Assembly (NCBI GenBank): GCA_005784505.1
Contig: VCAZ01000039.1
Coordinates: 851,501 to 915,500 of the forward strand
Source of the DNA: Bagarius yarrelli
Lineage: Eukaryota > Chordata > Actinopteri > Siluriformes > Sisoridae
Direction: 5' to 3'
Length of the DNA: 64,000 nucleotides
Shown here: piece by piece, positions 1 through 12,000 of the stretch
Layout: every line of letters begins with the position of its first letter
Position numbering within the stretch: the stretch's first letter is position 1
The notes under the pieces: generated by a model
Seen by the model: the letters and a program-made list of their open reading frames with translations, nothing else
Database searches by the model: none
Told to the model about the DNA's origin: nothing
Made by a program: the position numbers and the translations under genes

Positions 1-149
1 TGCCCATGTTTTTTGTGATTTATTTCACTGTTTTAGCTTTTTCTATTAATTATATAGTATTTATATTTGTATATTTTTGAAAGAAAATAATAGTTTGGGA
101 ACCACTGGATTAAATCACCTTTAACATGCTAGTAATGTGCAGTGATTAG

Positions 150-312
150 TACCTACCAAAAGTGTACCAGGAACCCCCTGGTGATGACAAATTTCCTCAA
201 AGCATAAATTCGTGTCTCGGGCAACATAATGCATTACGGCTTGCTGTGTCTGGGTGTACAGACCCGTAAGACTGCCAATACTGGCACTGTCCACCACCAA
301 AAAGCTTCTCTA
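150..312. repeat. Copy 1 of a local duplicated segment
   Basis: Shares ctaccaaaagtgtacc, cgagcaacataatgcatta-like sequence and ctggcactgtccaccaccaa with 1796-1990, with small indels between. Confidence 0.75.
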
Positions 313-1208
313 ATGGGCATTCGAGCATCAGAACTTAACCTCCGAGCAATGAAAGCGGTGGTCTGGTCTGATAAACTTACATCATTTATACACTTTTTGG
401 TGTGTGGACGTTACTTGTCTGTGCAATAGATGGCACCAGGATGCCTTATGGAAGGAAGGCAAGCTGATGGTTTTCCATCTGATGACCTGGGAAATGCTCC
501 GCTGGGAAAACGGGAGTCCTGGGTTTTATGTGGATGCTAAATAAATTGTTTTAGACCAAGTAAAACTTTTAACAGTATTGGTTATTAGTAAAAATCTCTT
601 TCAACCACTTTATGCTGTGTCACATCCTGATCCATGCTGGTAGTTTAATGATTCATGTTTCCTGATGAACAGATTACAGGGGCAGGTTACAATTCTGACT
701 AACAACAATTAGGATACAGTAAATAAGTGAAGTATGCAAATGAAGATTACGGCAGGTGTAAAGAGAAAATAAATGTAACCTAGCCCAAACTATATGAGGT
801 GACGCTTCTAGGCGTAACTGTAAATGAAAATGAATCATTTTTGTTACAGTCTTCGGGAAAACCTAGGAAAGGAAGATCAGAGTTAATAGGTTTGCGGGCG
901 TGTGTCCTGACGTCATCAGACATCTAGAGGCGCAACCTGGGTGGATAAAACTTTACACCAAAGTTTTTTCATTTATAGTTTTATTTTACAAATGTTTATC
1001 TAAAAAAATAAGAATTAAAAAATGTTATGCAGTTTTATGATTCACAATTATTTTAACCCTTTAGCAAAGAAAATACAGACAATAAAAATTCCTTGTACTG
1101 ATAATCGAACCCACACTGAACTAATTCACTAGCCCTGATTTAGCTGACCTGACTTTAGTCTTTGTTTACTTTTGCATGCTTTGTTTGTTCTCTTTTTCTC
1201 CGTCTCAG

Positions 1209-1254
1209 ACACACACACACACACACACAACACACACACACACACACACACACA
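1209..1254. repeat. (CA)n microsatellite
   Basis: Two CA runs with one break. Confidence 0.95.
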
Positions 1255-1464
1255 CTGAATCATTTAGAGACAGGAAGAGACAGAGGTAACAGGCAGTAGA
1301 TAATATCTTTCTTCTGGTCTGAGCATGTGTGTGTTTTAGTATTATGTGTGTGTCGTATTTTTTATTAAAAAGACCTGAACAGATTTTTTTTCTTGTCTTA
1401 GGTCTTTAAATTTACCCTTTCTCATGACTTTATTCAACCTCTGCTGCAAATGACCTATGTCCCT

Positions 1465-1742
1465 CGGTCTGTTTCTCTGCCTGTCTGTCTTTGCCTATCT
1501 GTCTACCAGTTTATCTGTCTTTCTGTCTGTCTGTCTATCTGCTTATCAGTCTCTCTGTCTGTCTAGATGTTTTACAGTTCCTTTGTCTGTCTGTCTGTCT
1601 GTCTGTCTCTGTCTATCTGCTTATCAACCTCTCTGTCTTTCTGCATGTCTGTCTGTCTCTGCTTATCTATCTATTTATCTATCAGTCTGTCTGTCTCTCT
1701 GTCTCACTGTCTGCCTTTTTGTCTGTCTGCCTATCTTCTTAT

Positions 1743-1792
<50 letters not shown>

Positions 1793-1797
1793 TAGTA
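1465..1797. repeat. TCTG/TCTA degenerate tract and (TC)n
   Basis: Imperfect tetranucleotide array ending in about 22 TC units at 1746-1789. Long Leu/Ser/Cys ORFs in all three frames are low-complexity artefacts. Confidence 0.95.
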
Positions 1798-1990
1798 TCT
1801 ACCAAAAGTGTACCTGATGATGTGGCTATTTTGTTCGATCCTGAAAAAGATCTACTGTAGCCCAAATTTCCTAAAAGCATTCATTCACGAAGTGTTTCGA
1901 GCAACATAATGCATTACGCTTTGCTGTGTCTGGTTCTACAGACCCGTCAGAGTACCAATACTGGCACTGTCCACCACCAAAAAGCTTTTA
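1796..1990. repeat. Copy 2 of the local duplicated segment
   Basis: Direct repeat of 150-312. A second short pair, cctctgctgtaaatgaccta at about 1995 and its near copy at 1437, suggests a layered duplication around the TCTG microsatellite. Confidence 0.75.
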
Positions 1991-2545
1991 TTTAGCCTCT
2001 GCTGTAAATGACCTATTTTAAAAATAAAACTCTGTTTATATCTAGTATGATTTGAACCTTGGTTACCGTAAGAAGGCCAAGCAAGACCTCTAATGGAGTC
2101 ACGTATCAGCCCTTACAGTAGTGCTACTGCAAAAAGAGACCTGTGTACATGTAAATAACTTTCCCAGAAATGACAGTAATGTAATGTAGTGGAAAAAGAC
2201 CTTGGAAACTGCCCAATTGTTTACCAATTACAGTTCACTTACTGACGAGTTTCGCTGTGCAGTGAATGTAAAGATAATCTGTCTGTACAGTGTGTTAAAG
2301 CAGGAGATGATAATTAAACACCGCCGTAGAACAGTGGGGGAAATACTGTAGTTAAATACCAAAGCTACAAGAAAGTGGTTCCTCAGTGGGTGCTATGTTA
2401 GACTGCTGATGGGAAGGTCGAGAGAATTCCCACGACCACCAACCTGCCACACAAGTGGCAAGTTCTACGATACTCTAAATAAAGACTTTTGCCAAAATGC
2501 CATGAAAATGTATAACCATTAATAACCGTTAAATAGAGAGCGTTA

Positions 2546-2981
2546 GCCTCTGTCCAAAATCACATACTTCCATACTGTAGAGTAGTATTTAGTATCCGAA
2601 AAAATATAATGTGTGTAAAGTTTCCGGATGATCTAGTGCTTCTGTCCGGAATTTTAAAGTCTGCATTCGATATACAATTTACTATCCCATGAGGCCGCGG
2701 AAGAAATGACTCGTCATATGCGGAGGTGCAGAGAAGAGAAAACATTGTTGCTAATAAAAAAAAAAAAAACGTAATCCAAGATAAATATTATCCAACTTGA
2801 TATATGCACTTCTGTGACGGCGTGTGACATGACAATATCAACATAGCGGTTGTAGTATGTCTAAAATTCAATCACAATACATATAACTATACTATAAGCG
2901 CATACTTTATTAACCGTCGGAAAATACCTACTTATTCAAAAGTAGTATATACTAAAGTAGCGTGCAGTTTTGGACAGTGGC
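2546..2981. mobile_element. hAT-like MITE
   Basis: About 436 bp with imperfect terminal inverted repeats: gcctctgtccaaaa at the left, ttttggacagtggc at the right. No coding capacity. Superfamily inferred from the terminus style. Confidence 0.6.
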
Positions 2982-3579
2982 TTTATTCTTTATTTTTACT
3001 TTACCTCTGATGCCTCTTATGGTTAATGCTCTTAATGTTGTTCTTGTCTGTCTCTTTATCTTTCTCTCTCTGTTTTTCTCTTTATCTGTCTCACACAAAT
3101 AAACAATACCTCTTTCCCAGTAGGGACACTGAAACCGGGCTACGCTATTTATCGTAAAAATGCCCCATATCATGGCTTCAAACTGGCCCTTGCTGGTTTC
3201 GAGTGGAAACCGATGACGTCGGTGGGCTCATAATGTTATATTTAGGACTGGATTAAATAACGGATCACCAACTAGCGATGCGATTTGGTTCTTATTTGAT
3301 TCTTCTTATGAGCATGCACTAGCGTAGATACAGCAAGTTAGCACTTCTATACGCTGTGAAACGAAAACAGAACTTGAGCAAGATAACAATTTCATTCACG
3401 TTAGTGACGCAAACGTAACAGGTCACCACTGTTTATTATATTAGTAGCAAAGTAAAGTTTTTAATATCGTCCCATTTTGCGAGAGTCTCTAATTCACCAA
3501 TCAAAGCTTGTCCCACGTCGCACTCGCTGGCGTCATTTCCCGCAGGTGCAGGACTCTAGTATATGCCTAAACAAACCCC

Positions 3580-3581
<2 letters not shown>

Positions 3582-3628
<47 letters not shown>

Positions 3629-3630
3629 AC
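3582..3630. repeat. (CA)n microsatellite
   Basis: About 22 CA units plus variants. A poly-T at 3715-3731 and (GT)n at 3773-3795 lie close by. Confidence 0.95.
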
Positions 3631-4715
3631 ATCTTGCATGTAGAGCAGGTTTGGCAGGTGATATTCTTGACCGCTATAGGCCAGCCAGCGGGTGCAGTGT
3701 AACAACATAAGTGATTTTTTTTTTTTTTTTTGCACTCACTCACAAAGAGAGAGACACTCCTGTTGCCAGGTGAGTGTGTGAGTGTGTGTGTGTGCGCAAG
3801 CATGTGAGTGTCTTGCCGAAACAGCAGGTTTGTAGAGGGAGGGAACTGGAAACGCAGTTACCTCACAAACACGCACATACCGGCTCCTCACAGGCAGTTC
3901 CAGCGAGAGTGTTCCCAACGAAATGGATTGAAATGCTTCGGAATTAAACAGAGAAGAAAGAGAAAAAGACACCTGACTTTTGTTTTCCTTGTCCTTCCGT
4001 CTGTTTTGTGGATTTAGAGTTTTGTTTCTTGAACAGATTGTGGCGTAGGCTGAAATTAGGTAGGTGAAGTGACTTGAATATTTTTACTAACAAATAGTAA
4101 CAAGCTGCTTTTTGGAACTACTTAATTATTCATATTATATTTAAAGACTTCTGATTGGCTGTATTTGGAAGACGGTGTGTTAAATGTGATGTCTCCAAGT
4201 TCTGTTTAAAACACAGATATATCGTCTGGTGTTTTATTCCTTGTTCCTAGAAGTTTTGACTATTTTACATTCAACAATGACCAAAGGAGTAATAAAAAAG
4301 AAAGAGAGAAGAAATAGACTGAACTTGTATATGTAGTAATGTGGTGTGTATGTAATAAAGTATCAGACAGAAGAGAAAGGAGACTGTAACAGCTCTGAAT
4401 GTGATCTAGACCTCGTCCTAATTTACATAAGATTCCATGAATTTATACTGCCTTTTTTAGAAAATGAATTTACCCAGCGGTAAATCTGATCGCAGATAGT
4501 CAGTTTTACCCTCAGGGATTTGTCCCGTCTTTGGAGCCACAACTTCCAAGGAGAAATTTCCAGCGCTGTAGTTAGAGTAGGGCTAATGGGAATGCTGCGG
4601 CAGATGGGAGCGATGCGATTGGAAGCGAAACGAATTATTAATGGGGGGGGGAAGGGAAGCTGATTACACTTTTGGCTTAGAGCACTCTGAAAATCCAGGA
4701 CAACTGACGGATGAA

Positions 4716-4748
<33 letters not shown>

Positions 4749-5047
4749 AAGAGAGAGGGTGTAAATACTAATTTCCGAAATAATCCTATGCACTTTTAAA
4801 TATAGACCTATAGGAAGCAAACAGTACTTATGGATAAAGACACTCTAAAAAATGTTTATTAATGAACATATTTATAATTATTGAAGCTGAGATGTAAAGA
4901 TGAAGGGACTGGGCAGGAAGTAATAATATTTAATAATAAAAGAATTTATGTATATTCAAAATAATAATATTAATATTGTAGTGGTGAAGGTTAGAGTCGT
5001 CTAATTAACATTGTAAAGAAACAATTTAAACACACAATTTTGGGTAG

Positions 5048-5159
5048 AAAAAGTTTCTCCAGGGAATCGAACCCGGGTCGCTGTAGCGCAACGGTGCCTT
5101 CATCCACCTGTGCGGTTGCGCTACAGCGACCCGGGTTTGATTCCCTGGAGAAACTTTTT
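5048..5159. repeat. Near-perfect inverted repeat, 45-bp arms, 22-bp spacer
   Basis: Arms 5048-5092 and 5115-5159 are reverse complements with one mismatch in 45 (a G-T pair if transcribed). Each arm contains a B-box-like gggtttgattcc or its gggttcgattcc form, as in tRNA-derived SINE heads. Opposite-strand ORFs over it are symmetric artefacts. Confidence 0.9.
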
Positions 5160-5500
5160 TTTAGATTCTGTCTCTGGTCCATTACGGTCCCCCCCCCCTC
5201 TCTCTCCCTCACTTCATCTCTCTTACTACGTTCTATCAATAAAGGCACAAATTAGCACAAAAAAATCTTCAAAAGAAAAAGTTCCCCCAGAAAGACAATG
5301 TGTAAAGAGAGCGACTGATTTATTTCAGCACTGATCGATTAATTAAACAGTATTTGGGGTAAATTGTGGTGATCTCGTAAAGATTAAGCCTTTTCTTTAA
5401 TTTCTGCTTAAAAAAAAGGACGTCTGTGTGTGATGAAGCTTAACCATGTATTTGTTTGTTTTTTGGTTTTTTTTTTTTCTTCTTTTCTCTTTCTTTCTAG

Positions 5501-5665
5501 AGCTCTCCTCCTCCTCGCTCTTCCCGTATTCCTGTGGATCACTGGATTTGGTGTTGAAAAAGAAATCCTCACCTCTTCCCAGATCATGTCACCAACACTT
5601 TGTCAGAAAACCCTGTCAGGATCCTCCAGCTGTGCCGAGCCAGCCGTCATCGCAGAGACCTCAAG
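5501..5665 (+). CDS. fgd3: FGD3 visible exon 1
   Basis: Acceptor ttctttctag, donor caag|gtacgt. It begins with two bases of a split codon and ends with one base, which joins exon 2 to give RPQ-V-PPKP. It encodes a Ser/Pro-rich low-complexity N terminus. No in-frame ATG lies inside it, so translation starts upstream. Confidence 0.72.
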
Positions 5666-6001
5666 GTACGTCCAGATCATCAGCTTGTTTATCCAGGCAT
5701 GTGACCTGGGCTTGGTTTGTTTTTAGAGCTAATTATACATCTACTGTCTTAAGTGAGGACAGCTCAGTTCCTGACAAAGTCGTGTGAACATAACGTGACG
5801 CTCTAATTATATTGTGTGAAATAATGCGCTAGCTTGTTGTTCCGAATATAGAATGATGCTAACTGATAACCAGAGAAAAGTAGCAGTGTAGGTTTTATAT
5901 CTAATTATACTTTGCGCAGTTTAGGCCGCACGTTTAATATTCAAATTTATATAAAAAATTCTAAAGTTTACACACCCTCCCTGGCTGTCAGTGTGTCATT
6001 T

Positions 6002-6034
<33 letters not shown>

Positions 6035-9000
6035 GTTGTTTATGAGCTTTTTATTTATGTCAGGTTAAAAGAGGAATTAATTTAATGAAAAAAAAAAACA
6101 GATACAGAAATGTTAAAAAAGGGAAAACAAAATATTTGCAGGACCGAATTTTTTTTTTTCTAAAGACCCGTAGGAAGTTTTACTGCTATGGAAAATAATA
6201 GAAAATAATATACTATAACCAAATACTATAAAAACAGTTCCAGGTAACAACACGTTGTATTAAAAATGAAGAAAATGTAAACTTTTAACAGGTTTCTTTA
6301 TGTGAATGCAGATAATATTTTGTCTTGTGAATTGTATGTCATTATCTTTAATGTGAAATAACGTATACAAAGCAGAACTACAGTAAAAAAAACCCATTTC
6401 TTTTATTTATTTTTTAAAATTGTAACGTTTTGCAGATTTAGCAGGTGACCTTGTTTATACGGAGGTACTAACAGGGTACCCACTTGCTTACCAGACACAC
6501 AAATGGTTGGAGCTCTGAATTGTTAATTGTAGGATTGGTGTTCAAGTGCCACAATTGCCAAGCTGCCATTGTTGGGCTGCCAATCTTGTGCAAGGTCCCT
6601 AACCCTCTTCGCTCCGGGGACGCGGTATAACGACTGATCCTGTGCTTACTTTGAGTTTGCGTATGAGCTGAAAAGGATTTCACTATGCATTCATGTAAAT
6701 GTGAGCAAGACTTAAGTATTAGTCGTCTTCTCTCGGTGTTGTTAACTAAGTATGGGTGTGTCCCGAATGGCATACCTTTGCACTATTTTTTTTTTTTTCT
6801 GCAAGGTTGTAGTATAAATAGTGAAAATTCCAACAAGAAGTGCACTTCAACTACCTTGATGGAGCACTACTTTAACCAAAAAAGTGTGGTATGTCGGACA
6901 TTTGACACATTCGCTGATTGTAGTTTACTGTTTCCTTGGTACATTTACATTTCTGGCATTTAGCTGACGCCCTTATTCAAAGCGACTAACATTCATTTCC
7001 TTTATACAACTGAGCAATTGGGTTAGGGGCCTCGCTTGGGGGTCCAGCAGTGGCAACTTGGTTGTGCTGACAATTTTCCAGTTAGCAGTCCAACACCTTA
7101 ATCACTCAGCCACCACCTCCCACTTGGTAGGAAAATGGGCGGAGCTACCAGGCATTGACACTGGATGACAAAAAATGTAAAAATGTCTATTTACACTCTA
7201 GTGGACACAACATCTTAGTAAATGACTTTATTCTAAAGCCTACATTTCGCATATTTTATGTATTTTCCTTAAGCTAGCAATGTTTAATTTCGTTGGCTTT
7301 ACCGATTTAATACCATATTTCTCTTTAAAAGTAAAAGATTACGAGTATATATAGAGGACATATACTGTAGTAAAGTGTGTTATTTGGGACACAGTGGAAA
7401 TAGCTATAAAGGGAGACAGCACTTAACTCTGGTAAGGGTTTGGTTTATACAGTATTAAATCATTTTTAGTGTTATGCTTTACAAGAACCAGTCTGAGGCC
7501 AGAGCTACACTTTAGAAGGAACATCTGGTATCACTGTCCAAATTTTGGAAAGAATGTTTTGTTGGTGCTAGGAAAGCAGATAGGCAATATTAGAACTTAG
7601 AAAGCCTACAGAACAGTGACAGAACTTTATGTAAATGCATTTATTTTATCACATATAGTTTTTTACAGCACAGTAAAATTCTTTTTTCGCATATCTTGGG
7701 GTCAGAGCGCAGGGTCAGCTATGCTACAGCGCCCCTGGAGCAGGAAGGGTTAAGTGTCTTGCTCAAGGACCCACCAGTGGTTGGCTTGCCGGTGGTGGGG
7801 CTTGAACCCTGGTGTTTCAGATCAACAGCTGGCGGTGGTGGGGCTTGAACCCAGGTCTTCCTGGTTTTCAGATGAGCACTTTAGCACCTTAACCATTGGA
7901 GCCACCACTGTCCCGAACCTAAGAAGCAGGTGTTATGGTTGCACCGGTCTGTCATAGCCAGATCTCCAGACTGATGGCAGAAGGTCTGGTGTTTATAACA
8001 GCTTGCTTGGCAAAAAGTTTATTTTGTTAAGCATCATGTTCAAGGTGGTCTACGTCTCTGCAAATGAGACCAGACACCTTCTTTTTCCTTCCAAAACACA
8101 AAGAAATTTAATTGAAAACGCCTGTAGACCTAAAATGTTCTGAAACTAAGCTGGTGAAATTTTTAAAACTACTGAATCTTTGTCCACTTTTGTGCCACTC
8201 AAGTCCCCGTTATTTTTATTTTTTAATTATTTTTTAGCAGTAGAGATTGTGTCAAAGCAGCTTTACAAAGTCAAATAAAAATAAATACAATACAGTGAAC
8301 ACTTACTAAAAAACACTGAAGTCAGTTTAATTAATATCTGTAAATTAAGAGTCCCTAACTAAGCAAGCCAGAGGCGACAGCGGCAAGAAACCAAAACTCC
8401 ATCAACAAAATGGAGAAAAAAAACTAAGGGAGAATTCTGGTTCAGTCGGGGGGGTCAGTTCTCCTCTGACCAGACAAACCAGCAGCTTATTCCATGCTGT
8501 AGTAATGTTTCCATGGTCTTGTCTGGATGGCCGTCTAAAAGACAAAGTCATCACTGGAAAACTGCCTCTGGGACTTATTGGCTCTGTGCTGTGCTATTGG
8601 TTCTGTGTTTGAGCGGTTCAAGCAACGGTTTGTGTGCATAAAAAACGGAACTGAAATAGTGTCTCTGGGTAAATTACTGAAAATAATTACAGATCGTATT
8701 GTCACAGAAACAACCGGGAAAACATCATAACCCATCAAATTCTCAACAATCAATTTTTGTATAAAAACATTTCTTTTGCTTTACCCCAGAAGGGTCCGAA
8801 CTTCAGCTCAGGGGCAAAATATGACCCGTGGATTAATTTCAAACGACCCGCATTTAGTTAATTTAAATGTTTTATCTGTGTCCCACCAAGCATAATTTAC
8901 AAATCATACAGATTCTCAATGTCACAGTCCAAAACATGTATGTTAGATTAATTAGTGGTTCTAAACTGCTTAAAAGCGTAAAGTGCAAGTGTGTGTGTGT

Positions 9001-12000
9001 GTGTGTGTGTGTGGTTGTTTGTCTATATGCGGCCCTGCACCCCTGCCTTTCACCCAATGCCAGCTGGGATAGTCTCCAGCAGATCCCCGTGACCCTGATT
9101 GGGAATAAGCAGGTGCAGACAATGGATAGATGGTATAAATTTAGTGTTGATGTGAGTAAACTAGTATACATCTAAATGTTTAACGGTTAAAACTTAACTG
9201 GTAAATTAGACATAATTTCTCTATTTGCAAGTCTAAGCTGTGTTTGAATCACTCTAAAACCCCACCAGGGGGCATTGTCAAACATGAAATACCCCCTTTT
9301 TTTTTGGTAATTTGTTTGCAAGTTTGTTTAGGTTACTATACTCAAATAATTCACAGCATTTTTTTTTCTCGTTATTGGGCGCAACAATAATTCAAGACAG
9401 GTCTAACTATAGAAGGGCAGTTGTTCTGAAAGACTTTATTCCTTTGCGTATTCACTCTTGTATTATAAGCGGGGTCAGTATATTTGTATGTTTTTTAGAT
9501 GTCTTTTTCAGCAGTAGTGAGAGAGACGGAGGAAGGAAGTGTGAAGAGCACCGCTCAAAAATTCTGCACATAACTGCACACATGTCCGTAGTCTAGTTAC
9601 CGACTCACACATGCAACACATGTCAAACAAGCACCACACGGACATATACAGATTTGATAGGATTTGCATGTTGTGAGTTTATGCCCACATCTGAATTTGT
9701 GCTGAGAGGTACAAATAAACCTTGTGGGTATGTGTTCTGGTGAATGTATTCTTGTGCAACCACAGTATGACTGATTTCTACTTCCTGTTCACAAAGCAGG
9801 AAGTGTTGGCTTGTGTGAACGGCTAGTCTGCACCTTTACCGTTGTCTGTTTTAGTACTTGTTTAGTTTATGTATCGTTTTGGGATTCGGACTATGGGGGG
9901 GGCTTCATCACACGGTTGTCTGCTGAGGAACTTGAGGTGATCCATCATCACGCTGTTTGACTTTTTTTTTTTTTTTTTTTTTATTTTGTACTTTTCCTAG
10001 TGCCCCCTAAGCCCATACATCTTCAGGCTTTACAAGAGAACAAGCGGCCACAGCACATCCCACCAGCGCCCCGCCGCCCTCTCCCGATCCCACCTCCCAA
10101 ACCGAAGACCCTCACATCCGAGCAGCAGAAACAGCCTACCAAGAGTGTGTGTCTTCTCATAGAGAAGTTTGAAAACTCCAGGTAAGGAGAAAACGTTTGG
10201 ATGTGTGTATCTCTGTACTATTCTCACTAAATGATACAGCTGCAAAGCCGTGTGTGTTTAGCTGATATTTGTTTTAGTCCTGGAAAAAGTTTGTTTTATA
10301 GTAACTGTCGTTTACTTATGACTTATCATTTAGATATAGAGATCGGTTGGAAAGACAATTAAATGAGTACTTTATTTTATATAAGACTTTTTAAAAACGT
10401 GTTCGTGTTTAATGACATCTATTGTCATCCTTCATTACATTCAGCTCGCTCTATCTCTCTGTTTACCTAACGTTGCGATAGATGACAAGAAACACAAGCT
10501 AACCACACAGGAACTGTTTGGCACTCACGTATAGCAACTTAATCAGAATTTTAAAAGGAAAAAGCAACACTTGCTGTTTAGCGGCGAACAAAATAGGCAA
10601 TTCATGTACTTTGTTCTGGGTAAATACTCGTGTTTTTTTTCCCTCGCATTCAAACTGCTGTACTGTCCTAGTACAATTAGATAAAACGTTTAATTATTAT
10701 AATAACACAGTTGTACTTGTAAAATGCTGGTAATTGGTGATTTATCAGGCTTGTATAAGAATAAGCAGTTTAGATTCAAGCCTGAAAAGGTACCAAACTG
10801 CTGACTGTTTGTTTTGTTACCCCATTATAAAAGAATCCATTCTACAAATTTAAAATTAGCTACACGGGTATTAAACACATAGTAAGAATTGGGAACGATT
10901 CGGTTACTTGATGTTTCTGGTGCTTTACTAATGTTTTACTTCATATCCAAAGATGCAGGTTTAGTCGTTTGTTTCTAATATCCGCTGTTTTACTATAACT
11001 ACTTAATAACGTTGTACCTAATAATGTTACATTTCAGTGATCTTTGGAGTCTAAGAGGGATTTTGAGCCCTGGAAATGTTTAGACATGCTCTGATATTTC
11101 TGCTTTTTTAGGCCCTTGAAAGAAAATTGTAATTGTTTAAGTGTGGTAACACTAAATACAGCACAAACTTAGCTAGAATAATAAATCAACCGCCTGCAAA
11201 CAGGTGTTTTTGTTTTTGAGAAAACAGTATTTAGGTGTAATAAGTTAAAAATGTCCTTTTTTTTTTTTTTAATCACCAAAATAAAACCAGAAAACAGTAA
11301 AATTTGGTTTACAAGCCCTTTGAGTACAGAATGTGTTGGACAAGATTTTTCTACGCGATGGCGTGAACATTTTTTACACCAAACCACATAAAACAATAGA
11401 TTAATTCTCCTTTTGTAAGTCCACCCTTTTTGTCGTTTTACATCGGAAAAAGATGACCCTCCTCTTATGGACCATCAGCCTCCTAATGTCTAAAGTAGAT
11501 TTTACAGTTTGTAAAGCATGAAATAAAGTTTTTTGTCACCAAAATCTGTTTTGAAAATGTTTATTTCAATAAAGTATATAATAAAAAAAAATGGTCAAAT
11601 ATGGTATTGCTCATGGACATAGCAGTGGTTCATTAGTGGCAGTCCTAGGAAGACTTGCAACCGTACGTAACACCAGATTTTTAATCTCACCAGTTCATTC
11701 ATCTAAAATAAAAAAATAACAACTGATATATTTATACCAAAGATCAACCGCGACTCAGTTTTACTGATATTTTTCCTGATATTTAAAGGCTTTTTTATTA
11801 TCAGATATCAGTTTTAGAATATCGGATACGCCAATATCCACCATCTGGTGGTAGTTTTGAAAATTACATGCAAGACCACCATTATAGAATCGCCTCATAA
11901 GGAGACAAATATTAAGCCACGCTAAATTGGCAAAGCTTTTATTTCTTTAGATGAACAAATAATGTTTTTGTCAGAAGTTGTTAGAAAAATTTGTTTTCAT

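Larger units (their letters stand above)
1..5500. other. Upstream region and probable FGD3 first intron or promoter
   Basis: No convincing gene. It must hold the missing FGD3 start exon unless that lies to the left. Contents: a duplicated segment, (CA)n and TCTG tracts, a hAT-like MITE, a CA tract near 3.6 kb, and the hairpin at 5.05 kb. A possible untranslated exon could end at 4058 (aattag|gtaggt). A candidate start at 4464 is in the findings. Confidence 0.4.
5666..10000. other. fgd3: FGD3 intron
   Basis: Holds poly-T at 6007-6033, a MITE with a nested SINE, a family B SINE, a gtaaagctgctttg repeat and a family C SINE fragment. 9.2-9.95 kb has nothing else recognisable before the poly-T tract ahead of exon 2. 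Confidence 0.7.

Noticed and set aside
1457..1860. Three overlapping ORFs of about 100 residues rich in Leu, Ser and Cys
   Set aside because: They are translations of TCTG/TC microsatellite in all three frames.
5040..5255. Two similar ORFs on opposite strands
   Set aside because: Both come from the inverted repeat, which gives the same peptide from each strand.
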